A stretch of 5,904 bases of DNA. Origin: Burkholderiales bacterium (GTDB taxonomy: Bacteria > Pseudomonadota > Gammaproteobacteria > Burkholderiales > Usitatibacteraceae). The notes under the pieces are model-generated. The model was not told where the DNA came from. It saw only the letters and a list, made by a program, of their open reading frames with translations, and ran no database searches. The translations under genes and the position numbers were made by a program. The stretch is taken from positions 1 through 5,904 of the forward strand of contig JAJAYN010000313.1 in NCBI GenBank assembly GCA_026786225.1, in the 5' to 3' direction. Positions 1 through 5,904 of the stretch are shown here, piece after piece. Positions within the stretch are counted from its first letter, which is position 1. Each line of letters opens with the position of its first letter.

Positions 1-1
1 C

Positions 2-1123
2 GAGCTGATGTACCGGTTTCTGGCGCGCATCACGCCGGAAGACAATGAAGTCATCGCCACACAGCTCTACATCGAGATGCTCAAGTCGGGTTACACCAGT
101 GTCGCGGAGTTTCATTATCTGCATCACGACGAGCACGGCAATCCTTACGCCAATCCTGCCGAGATGGCCGAACGCATTGTTGCCGCCGCCGGGAAGGCAG
201 GCATCGGCCTGACGATGTTGCCGGTGTTTTATGCGCATGCGACGTTTGGCGGTACGCCGCCCAATCCCGGGCAAAAGCGCTTTATTCACGATGTGGACGC
301 GTTCAATTCGTTGCTCGATGGCATCGTCAAACATCAAGCGTCGATACGGCGAATTGGAATCGCGCCGCACTCGTTGCGCGCGGTCACGCCGCTGGAATTG
401 AAAGCTATCGTCGCGCATCTGGACACGCACGACCGTCACGCGCCAATTCATATCCACGCGGCAGAGCAATTGAAGGAAGTCGATGAATGCCTCACGTGGA
501 GTCATCAGCGCCCGGGCGCGTGGCTGCTGGCCCACGCCAATATCGATGCAAGATGGTGCCTGGTACACGCCACCCACCTGAATGACGACGAAACATTTCG
601 CCTCGCCGAGAGCAACGCCGTGGCGGGACTGTGTCCGAGCACGGAGGCAAATCTGGGGGATGGCATTTTCAACGCGCCGGATTATTTTTTGCAGGAGGGA
701 AGCTGGGGAATTGGTGGCGACAGCCATGTCGGTGTCGATCCGTTCCGTGAACTCGCGATTGTAGAGTACGCGCAGCGGCTCAAAAGTGCGCGTCGCAATA
801 TCCTGCATACGCCAGACATCGATTCCATCGGTGGGGGCCTGTACCGGCAAGCGCTGGAGGGTGGGGCGAGAGCGCTTGGTCAAAACGTGGGAAAGATAGC
901 GGCGAACTGCCGCGCCGATCTGGTGGTGATGAATAGTGAAGACGCGGCGCTGGTTGAACATTCGGGCGACACATTGCTAGACGCTGCCATCTTCGGCCCG
1001 GTACGGCAACCTGTGCGCGATGTCATGGCAGGTGGCGCATGGGTGGTTCGCGACGGGCACCACGCCGAAGAAGGCAATGCACTCACGCGCTACCGCACCA
1101 CGCTCAAACGCCTGCTGAGTTGA
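2..1123 (+). CDS. hutF: Formimidoylglutamate deiminase HutF, 5'-truncated by the window edge
   Basis: Amidohydrolase-superfamily enzyme of histidine degradation. It hydrolyses N-formimidoyl-L-glutamate to N-formyl-L-glutamate and ammonia in the cytoplasm. The reading frame is open to the left edge; the ATG at 8 is an internal methionine inside a conserved stretch (MYRFLARITPED), not the start. About 373 codons are present, and family proteins are near 450, so roughly 80 N-terminal residues are missing, including the first HxH metal motif. Numbered from the Met at 8, the remaining metal and catalytic residues are visible: H150 and E153 (HIHAAEQ), H187 (LVHATH) and D238 (GIGGDSH), in the spacing expected of HutF. 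The EFHYLHHD stretch (34-41) and GVDPFREL after D238 are also typical. It is followed 34 bases later by hutI on the same strand. No frameshift is seen. The HutF assignment is strong because hutI and hutG are adjacent. Confidence 0.95.
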   Translation, partial: ELMYRFLARITPEDNEVIATQLYIEMLKSGYTSVAEFHYLHHDEHGNPYANPAEMAERIVAAAGKAGIGLTMLPVFYAHATFGGTPPNPGQKRFIHDVDAFNSLLDGIVKHQASIRRIGIAPHSLRAVTPLELKAIVAHLDTHDRHAPIHIHAAEQLKEVDECLTWSHQRPGAWLLAHANIDARWCLVHATHLNDDETFRLAESNAVAGLCPSTEANLGDGIFNAPDYFLQEGSWGIGGDSHVGVDPFRELAIVEYAQRLKSARRNILHTPDIDSIGGGLYRQALEGGARALGQNVGKIAANCRADLVVMNSEDAALVEHSGDTLLDAAIFGPVRQPVRDVMAGGAWVVRDGHHAEEGNALTRYRTTLKRLLS

Positions 1124-1157
1124 AACTCGAAGCCGACATTCACAAGCAACCTCGCCG

Positions 1158-2375
1158 ATGCCAAGACCCGTTTTTGATCAACTTTGGACCAACGCGCGCA
1201 TCGCCACGATGTGCGGCGACGATCTGGGGATGATTGAACACGGCGCGATCGCTTCGCAAAACGAACGAATTACCTGGGTAGGCTTTGCGGCCGATGCGCC
1301 GATTGCCGATGCGGCCGTCGTGCACGACTGCGCTGGTGCGCTCATGACCCCCGGCTTGATCGACTGCCACACCCATCTTGTTTTCGCCGGAAATCGCGCG
1401 CAGGAATTTGAAATGCGCGTTCAGGGTGCTACTTACGAAGACATCGCCAAAGCCGGAGGTGGTATCCAATCGACTGTCAGCGCTGTGCGGGAAGCGACAG
1501 AGTCGGCACTGTTGCAGCAAAGCGAGCAACGCCTGCACGTATTGATGCGCGAAGGCGTAACCACGATTGAAATCAAGTCTGGCTACGGGCTTGATCTTGA
1601 ATCTGAACTGAAGATGCTCCGGGTCGTACGCGAATTGGGTCGTCGCAATGCACTTGGCGTGGTGACGACTTTTCTGGGGTTGCATGCGCTGCCAGCGGCG
1701 TTCGCCGGCCGGGCGGATGACTACGTGGATCACGTATGCGGGAAAATATTGCCGGTAATTGCTGGCAAGGGTATGGCCGATGCCGTCGATGCCTTTTGTG
1801 ACGAGATCGGTTTTACGCAGGCACAGACGCAACGCTTTTTTGAAACAGCGCGGCGCATCGGTCTTCCGGTGAAGCTGCACGCCGAGCAATTGTCCAACCA
1901 GCAGGGTGCCGCGCTGGCAGGAAAATTTGGGGCGTTGTCCGCCGACCACCTGGAGCACCTTGATGTCGCGGGCGTGGACGCATTGGCAAAGGCAGGTACG
2001 GTTGCGGTGCTGTTGCCTGGTGCGTTCTATGTTCTGCGCGAAACAAAGCTTCCGCCGATCGACGCGTTGCGCAAAGCTGGTGTGCCGATTGCGGTGGCAA
2101 GCGATCTCAATCCCGGCACCTCACCGATTGTCTCGTTGCAAGCCAATATGCACCTGGCGTGCACGCTGTTCAGATTGACACCGACGGAGGTGCTTCGCGG
2201 CGTCACCGTCAACGCGGCGCGCGCACTGGGCCTGCAGGAAGATCGCGGGTCGCTGGCTGTGGGGAAACGTGCGGACTGGTGCGTTTGGTCCGTCGCCGAG
2301 CCGGCGGAACTCTGCTACTGGATGGGCGGCATGAAGCCGGACCGGATCGTTGCGGGCGGAAAGGAGCGCAAATGA
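1158..2375 (+). CDS. hutI: Imidazolonepropionase HutI
   Basis: Third enzyme of histidine catabolism. It opens the ring of 4-imidazolone-5-propanoate to give N-formimidoyl-L-glutamate, the substrate of the HutF encoded just upstream. The protein has 405 residues, the usual family length. Amidohydrolase metal motifs are intact: H71 and H73 (DCHTHLVFAGNR), H241 and E244 (KLHAEQLS), H264 (DHLEH) and D316 (ASDLNPG). The family stretches EIKSGYGLD (138-146) and FLGLHALP (172-179) are also present. The ATG at 1158 is chosen because the following residues (LWTNARIATM) fit the start of the family. However, the bases just upstream (1138-1157) hold no clear Shine-Dalgarno sequence, so translation may rely on coupling with hutF or on weak initiation. 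The stop codon overlaps the start of hutG (ATGA). Confidence 0.97.
   Translation: MPRPVFDQLWTNARIATMCGDDLGMIEHGAIASQNERITWVGFAADAPIADAAVVHDCAGALMTPGLIDCHTHLVFAGNRAQEFEMRVQGATYEDIAKAGGGIQSTVSAVREATESALLQQSEQRLHVLMREGVTTIEIKSGYGLDLESELKMLRVVRELGRRNALGVVTTFLGLHALPAAFAGRADDYVDHVCGKILPVIAGKGMADAVDAFCDEIGFTQAQTQRFFETARRIGLPVKLHAEQLSNQQGAALAGKFGALSADHLEHLDVAGVDALAKAGTVAVLLPGAFYVLRETKLPPIDALRKAGVPIAVASDLNPGTSPIVSLQANMHLACTLFRLTPTEVLRGVTVNAARALGLQEDRGSLAVGKRADWCVWSVAEPAELCYWMGGMKPDRIVAGGKERK
2361..2366 (+). promoter_or_regulatory. Ribosome binding site of hutG
   Basis: AAGGAG lies inside the 3' end of hutI, five bases before the ATG at 2372. That ATG shares its last two bases with the hutI stop TGA. 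The good Shine-Dalgarno match decides the hutG start against the in-frame ATG at 2159, which would place a long nonsense extension inside hutI. Confidence 0.85.
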
Positions 2376-3202
2376 CGAGCCCTGCGCTCTGGCGAATCGA
2401 GCACGGTGACACCGACGAGGTGCCGCTGATTGTAAATGTGCCGCATGCCGGCACCTATCTGCCACCGTCGATTGCGCAGACGTTGAGCGCCGCAGGCTTG
2501 CGGGTGCCAGACACGGACTGGCATGTCGATAAGCTTGTCGACTTTGTGCCATCGCTGGGGGCGACGCTGATGGTGGCGACGCATTCGCGTATCGCCGTTG
2601 ATCTCAATCGCGATCCGTCGGGTGACGCGCTCTATCCCGGTGCGAGCAATACCGAAATCTGTCCGACGGCGACGTTCGCCAGCGAACCGATTTATCGGTC
2701 CGGGCTGACGCCGGGAACTGAAACAATCGCAGCGCGGGTTGAACATTATTGGCGACCATATCAACATCAGCTGGCGGCCGAAATTGCACGAATCAAACGC
2801 AAACATGGTGTTTGTATCCTTCTGGACGCACACTCCATCGTCAGTGAAGTGCCGCGTTTTTTCGCGGGGAAATTGCCCGATCTGAACCTGGGATCAGCGG
2901 ATGGCAACAGTTGCGCGGCATCATTGGCGCAGTTGGCGTTTGGGTGTTTGGGCCATGCAGAGGGGTTCACCGCGGTACATAATGGGCGCTTCAAGGGCGG
3001 CTTTATCACGCGGCATTACGGTGACCCTGCCGACAATGTGCATGCATTGCAACTGGAAATGGCACAGTGTTGCTACATGAATGAGACGGAGCCGCTTTTG
3101 TATGATGCTTCGCGCGCGGCTGCGCTAAAAGCGATATTGATGGTGCTGGTCGAAAAATTGATGAACTGGCGTCAGCTGCCTGGCGCAGAAACAAAAAAAT
3201 AG
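2372..3202 (+). CDS. hutG: N-formylglutamate deformylase (amidohydrolase) HutG
   Basis: Last step of the HutF/HutG branch: N-formyl-L-glutamate plus water gives L-glutamate and formate. The protein has 276 residues, normal for the N-formylglutamate amidohydrolase family (PF05013 type). This family is distinct from the arginase-like formimidoylglutamase that is also called HutG in some species. Family stretches visible are NVPHAGTYLP (22-31), DTDWHVDKLVDF (47-58), VDLNRDPSG (76-84), LDAHSI (151-156) and GRFKGGFITRHYGDP (205-219), followed by LQLEMAQ (226-232). The PH, DAH and RH histidines are candidate metal or catalytic residues, though I did not verify their roles. The start overlaps the hutI stop as ATGA, a strong sign of translational coupling in one operon. 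The stop TAG is overlapped by the ribosome binding site of the next gene. Confidence 0.95.
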   Translation: MTSPALWRIEHGDTDEVPLIVNVPHAGTYLPPSIAQTLSAAGLRVPDTDWHVDKLVDFVPSLGATLMVATHSRIAVDLNRDPSGDALYPGASNTEICPTATFASEPIYRSGLTPGTETIAARVEHYWRPYQHQLAAEIARIKRKHGVCILLDAHSIVSEVPRFFAGKLPDLNLGSADGNSCAASLAQLAFGCLGHAEGFTAVHNGRFKGGFITRHYGDPADNVHALQLEMAQCCYMNETEPLLYDASRAAALKAILMVLVEKLMNWRQLPGAETKK

Positions 3203-3204
3203 GA
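3201..3204 (+). promoter_or_regulatory. Ribosome binding site of the GspE-type ATPase gene
   Basis: AGGA overlaps the last two bases of the hutG stop codon. It lies nine bases before the ATG at 3214 but only three bases before the in-frame TTG at 3208. The spacing therefore favours ATG 3214 as the start. Confidence 0.65.
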
Positions 3205-3213
3205 TCATTGCTT

Positions 3214-5052
3214 ATGGCTACGCCCCTGCCTGCAAGTGCACCAAAGACGGCTTTTGCAATACCGGTACTGGAGTCGGTAAAGCGCAACAAATCCGAGCGC
3301 CGCGTCACGCTGCCGGAAGTGCTCGTGGCGCTGGTCGAGGATGGATACATTCCACAGGACGAGTCCGACCGCGCACTCAAAGACTGGCGCACTTCGCCGT
3401 CGGATGCGCACCCGCTAACGGTGGTCTCACTTGCAAAACTGAAATCTTTAAAAGTGCCGCTACGCAATCTCGATGTCGAACGTCTCACCGAATGGATGGC
3501 GGGACGCGTTGAGTTGCCGTATTTCCACATTGATCCTTTAAAGATTGATATGCGCGCGGTGACGGACGTGATGTCATCGGATTACGCCTCCAGGCGAAAT
3601 ATTCTGCCGGTGGAAGTTCGCGGCAAGGATGTTGTCATCGCGACCAGCGAACCGTTCATGTCGGCCTGGCAGCGCGAGCTGGGCGATATGTTGAAATTCA
3701 ATATCAAGGTTGTGATCGCCAATCCGCAGGACATCGCGCGTTATGTGGGCGAGTTTTACAATCTGGCGCGATCGGTCAAGCGCGCGGAGAAAACAGAAGG
3801 TGGCGCAGGCCGCATCAACGATTTTGAGCAACTCGTCGAGCTTGGCAAAGCCGGACGTGCGCTGGATGCCAACGACCATCATATCGTCACCCTCGTTGAC
3901 TGGCTCTGGCAGTACGCGTTCGACCAGCGCGCTTCAGACATCCACGTGGAGCCGCGACGCGATGTTGCCATCGTGCGCTTTCGTATCGACGGCGTGTTGC
4001 ACCAGGTTTATCAGGTGCCCGCCACGGTCGCGGTGGCGATGACCTCGCGCATCAAGATTCTGGGTCGGATGGATGTGGTGGAGAAACGCCGACCGCAGGA
4101 CGGGCGCATCAAGACACGCATGCCCGACGGTCAGGAGATTGAACTGCGTCTGTCTACGCTGCCAACCGCGCACGGCGAAAAACTGGTGATGCGTATTTTT
4201 GACCCCGATGTGCTCGTGCGCGATTTTTCAGAACTGGGTTTTTCGCCGGAGGACTACGAAAAATGGCAAACGCTGATTGCCAATCCCGGCGGTATCGTGC
4301 TTGTTACCGGCCCGACCGGTTCAGGTAAAACCACCACACTTTATTCGACCCTGAAGCAGCTCGCCACGCCCGAAGTCAATGTCTGCACGATTGAAGATCC
4401 GATCGAAATGATCGAGGGCTCGCTCAACCAGATGCAGGTACAGGCGCAGATCGATCTGGGTTTTGCTGAAGGCGTACGCGCCTTGATGCGGCAGGACCCG
4501 GACATCATCATGATCGGCGAGATACGCGATCTCGAAACGGCAGAAATGGCGATACAGTCGGCGCTGACGGGCCACCTGGTGCTCTCCACCTTGCACACCA
4601 ACGATGCGCCTTCAGCAGTCGCGCGGCTGTTGGATCTCGGCGCGCCTGCCTATCTGTTGACGTCAACGCTGCTGGGTGTGATGGCGCAACGGCTGGTGCG
4701 CACGCTGTGCCCGCATTGCAAAGAGAAAGTCCCGTTCGATGACCCGGTGCAGATCAAAATCTGGCACGAGACGGTTGCACCATGGAAGGGTGAGGCACCG
4801 ACGCATATTTACAAACCTGTCGGCTGTCTGGAATGTCGTAACACCGGCTACATGGGACGTATCGGCATCTACGAAATCCTGCTGATGACGCCTGAATTGA
4901 AAAAACTCATTACCGACAGGACGGATCTGGCTGCCGTCCGCGCTGAAGCCTATCGATCAGGCATGAAACCACTGCGCTTGTCGGGTGCGATGAAAGTTGC
5001 GCAAGGCGTTACAACGATGGAGGAAGTATTGAAGGTTGCGCCGTCGGCGTGA
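3214..5052 (+). CDS. GspE/PulE/PilB-family secretion or type IV pilus assembly ATPase
   Basis: Cytoplasmic hexameric ATPase of the type II secretion / type IV pilus class, which powers pilin or pseudopilin assembly at the inner membrane. From ATG 3214 the protein has 612 residues. Residues about 30-185 form an MshEN-like (T2SSE_N) region, with LPYF at 101-104 and a second lobe ending near 182. The ATPase core (about 220-600) has arginines in RFRIDG (255-260), Walker A GPTGSGKT (366-373), the Asp box CTIEDPIE (391-398), Walker B with IIMIGEIRD (431-439), and the His box LTGHLVLSTLHTND (451-464, H454 and H461). A zinc-type tetracysteine follows: CPHC (499-502) and CLEC (538-541). The tetracysteine favours assembly ATPases (GspE/PilB) over the retraction ATPase PilT. 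No gspF/pilC, gspD or pseudopilin gene is visible, so GspE and PilB cannot be told apart and no symbol is given. It follows hutG with an 11-base gap and may be co-transcribed with it. Confidence 0.93.
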   Translation: MATPLPASAPKTAFAIPVLESVKRNKSERRVTLPEVLVALVEDGYIPQDESDRALKDWRTSPSDAHPLTVVSLAKLKSLKVPLRNLDVERLTEWMAGRVELPYFHIDPLKIDMRAVTDVMSSDYASRRNILPVEVRGKDVVIATSEPFMSAWQRELGDMLKFNIKVVIANPQDIARYVGEFYNLARSVKRAEKTEGGAGRINDFEQLVELGKAGRALDANDHHIVTLVDWLWQYAFDQRASDIHVEPRRDVAIVRFRIDGVLHQVYQVPATVAVAMTSRIKILGRMDVVEKRRPQDGRIKTRMPDGQEIELRLSTLPTAHGEKLVMRIFDPDVLVRDFSELGFSPEDYEKWQTLIANPGGIVLVTGPTGSGKTTTLYSTLKQLATPEVNVCTIEDPIEMIEGSLNQMQVQAQIDLGFAEGVRALMRQDPDIIMIGEIRDLETAEMAIQSALTGHLVLSTLHTNDAPSAVARLLDLGAPAYLLTSTLLGVMAQRLVRTLCPHCKEKVPFDDPVQIKIWHETVAPWKGEAPTHIYKPVGCLECRNTGYMGRIGIYEILLMTPELKKLITDRTDLAAVRAEAYRSGMKPLRLSGAMKVAQGVTTMEEVLKVAPSA

Positions 5053-5143
5053 TGCGGGCCGTCATGGGACTAGGCATAATTTAACGTAGATCAAGTATTG
5101 GCGCGGCTTTCGGGGGTAAAAGCTTCCGTGAGGTTCGTCAATG
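5053..5143. other. Convergent intergenic gap, no convincing terminator
   Basis: This 91-base stretch separates the ATPase gene (+) from the DUF1841 gene (-). The only hairpin I can draw is a 5-bp stem, GCTTT at 5106-5110 with AAAGC at 5119-5123, around an 8-base loop. It has no following T-run on either strand and is too weak to call a terminator. An FNR-like palindrome lies at 5081-5094. Confidence 0.6.
5081..5094. promoter_or_regulatory. Possible FNR/ANR-like site
   Basis: TTAAC-GTAG-ATCAA matches the FNR/CRP-family consensus TTGAT-N4-ATCAA at 8 of 10 positions, with one perfect half-site. If the site worked rightward as a class II activator site (centred about 41 bases before the start), transcription would begin near 5129, and TAAAAG at 5117-5122 would sit at the -10 position (4 of 6 matches to TATAAT). 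No convincing gene lies downstream on the + strand, so the site may be chance, a relic, or the promoter of an antisense RNA. Confidence 0.2.
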
Positions 5144-5590
5144 CTAGAGTTTGTTGATTTTATTACTCAGGCACCCCAGATAAATCTGCGCATCCGGTGC
5201 AGTGCGATGCCGCTGCGCATGCCAGATCATCTCCCCAAGACAATCCATCATCTCGTGTTCGGCGGCCAACGGCGAACCGTACTTCTTCGATAATGCGGCG
5301 TGAAAGCCTTTCACGCGGGCCGGCTGATCTATCGAGACCTGCTCGCGAATCGAAAGATGCATGTTGATGTGCAGGAAGGGATTGGTCTCGCCGAATTCGG
5401 GCGGGTAGTCGCGGTCCCGATAGGTTTCCAGATAGCGGTCGCGGTCATCCAGCATGGGGTGGTATTCCGGGTGCAGTGAAATCACCTCAACAGCCATTGT
5501 TTCCATTGCCGAAAGCAGTTCTTGCGCACGAAATTTCCGCCACGTTTCAAACAGGAAATCGCGTGCCTGATCGCGGGTGGGGTTAAACAT
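5144..5590 (-). CDS. DUF1841 family protein
   Basis: Conserved protein of unknown function; I recognise it as DUF1841 from its overall pattern. From the ATG whose A is at 5590 it has 148 residues beginning MFNPTRDQAR, which fits the family's usual start and length. The ATG at 5593, directly before it, would add one Met and overlaps the nth stop. The longer frame back to 5656 runs through nth and is not used. Visible stretches are WRKFR (17-21), HPEYHPMLDD (40-49), GETNPFLHINMHLSIREQ (67-84) and a polar helix with H112, E113, D116, E120 and H124 (AEHEMMDCLGEMIWHAQR, 110-127). No signal peptide or membrane segment is seen, so it is probably cytoplasmic. It follows nth with a coupled start, so it is probably co-expressed with nth. 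That does not establish a role in repair. Confidence 0.88.
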   Translation of the reverse strand: MFNPTRDQARDFLFETWRKFRAQELLSAMETMAVEVISLHPEYHPMLDDRDRYLETYRDRDYPPEFGETNPFLHINMHLSIREQVSIDQPARVKGFHAALSKKYGSPLAAEHEMMDCLGEMIWHAQRHRTAPDAQIYLGCLSNKINKL

Positions 5591-5904
5591 CATTGCGCCA
5601 CAAAATCGGCGCGCTTTTTGAATCCGCAAATGTCGTATACCGGGCAAGCGCCGCATTTCGGTTTGCGTGCAATACAGGTATAGCGGCCATGCAAAATCAG
5701 CCAGTGATGCGCGTGATCCATAAATTCCTTCGGTACAACCTTCATCAGCTTCTCCTCGACCGCGACCACATTCTTGCCGGGTGCCAGTCCCATACGGTTG
5801 CTGATGCGAAAAATATGCGTATCCACCGCCATGGTCGGTTGACCGAAGGCCACGTTCAGCACGACGTTGGCAGTCTTCCTGCCTACACCGGGTAATGCTT
5901 CGAG
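5590..5904 (-). CDS. nth: Endonuclease III (Nth), C-terminal half; N-terminus beyond the right edge
   Basis: Base-excision-repair DNA glycosylase/AP lyase that removes oxidised pyrimidines and nicks abasic sites. The frame is open to the right edge; 104 residues are present of about 210. The fragment begins in the helix-hairpin-helix LPGVGRKTANVVLN (residues 4-17 of the fragment). It includes the catalytic lysine K10, and 18 residues later the catalytic aspartate D28 (VDTHIFR), the same spacing as K120/D138 in E. coli. HHWLILHGRYTC (66-77) follows. The four [4Fe-4S] cysteines C77, C84, C87 and C93 have the classical C-x6-C-x2-C-x5-C spacing. GTG 5862 is internal, not a start. The stop TGA (5592-5590) overlaps the DUF1841 start region. 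The protein appears intact and functional as far as it is visible. Confidence 0.96.
   Translation of the reverse strand, partial: LEALPGVGRKTANVVLNVAFGQPTMAVDTHIFRISNRMGLAPGKNVVAVEEKLMKVVPKEFMDHAHHWLILHGRYTCIARKPKCGACPVYDICGFKKRADFVAQ

Noticed and set aside
1140..1958. A 272-codon open frame on the - strand opposite hutI
   Set aside because: It lies wholly antisense to a well-conserved hutI, its product resembles no family I know, and long antisense frames are common in GC-rich coding DNA.
2159..2371. An in-frame upstream extension of hutG
   Set aside because: It is low-complexity arginine/glycine-rich translation inside hutI. The ATG at 2372 has AAGGAG and begins the recognisable family sequence.
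3208..3213. TTG 3208 as start of the ATPase
   Set aside because: It is only three bases from AGGA. ATG 3214, six bases further on, has normal spacing.
5106..5123. A hairpin as shared terminator for the convergent genes
   Set aside because: It has only five stem pairs, an eight-base loop and no T-run, which is not better than chance.
5141..5293. A 50-codon + strand frame after the FNR-like site
   Set aside because: It runs antisense through DUF1841, matches no known protein, and its start depends on a speculative promoter.
5591..5656. A longer DUF1841 start back to 5656
   Set aside because: The extra residues are an out-of-frame reading of the nth Fe-S cluster region. The family start MFNP lies at 5590.
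5593..5895. A 100-codon + strand frame opposite nth
   Set aside because: It is antisense to nth, whose catalytic and Fe-S cysteine motifs are intact, so it is a shadow frame.
1..5904. Mobile elements, CRISPR arrays, tRNA or rRNA genes, tandem repeats
   Set aside because: Almost the whole window is coding for conserved housekeeping or metabolic proteins. I saw no direct or inverted repeats of note, no transposase and no RNA gene signature.

Overview
The window looks like ordinary chromosome of a moderately GC-rich proteobacterium. I favour a betaproteobacterium, because of the protein sequences and because an endonuclease III gene is followed by a DUF1841 gene. That assignment is an inference from reading, not from a search. 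There is no sign of a mobile element, phage, CRISPR array, rRNA or tRNA.

Left part (1-3202, + strand): the distal end of a histidine utilisation (hut) operon. It holds a 5'-truncated hutF (formimidoylglutamate deiminase), hutI (imidazolonepropionase) and hutG (N-formylglutamate deformylase). Together the three products take imidazolonepropionate to glutamate, ammonia and formate. HutI opens the ring to give N-formimidoylglutamate, HutF removes the imino nitrogen as ammonia to give N-formylglutamate, and HutG releases formate. This is the two-step HutF/HutG ending of the pathway, not the one-step formimidoylglutamase ending. The earlier genes (histidine ammonia-lyase hutH, urocanase hutU, regulator hutC) are not in view and may lie to the left.

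Middle (3214-5052, + strand): a complete GspE/PulE/PilB-type secretion or pilus ATPase. Its ribosome binding site overlaps the hutG stop codon, so no separate promoter fits between the two genes. Its ATPase core has all the classical motifs. Its N-terminal domain resembles MshEN, but the c-di-GMP-binding consensus is eroded. No other secretion or pilus gene is visible, so here it is an orphan.

Right part (5053-5904): a 91-base convergent gap without a convincing terminator but with one FNR/ANR-like palindrome. Then, on the - strand, come a DUF1841 gene and the C-terminal half of nth (endonuclease III, base excision repair). These two overlap at an ATGATG junction and are probably translationally coupled, with nth upstream.

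I found no previously undescribed system. The points most worth checking are the tight link of the orphan ATPase to the hut operon, its degenerate second-messenger domain, and the FNR-like site in the convergent gap.
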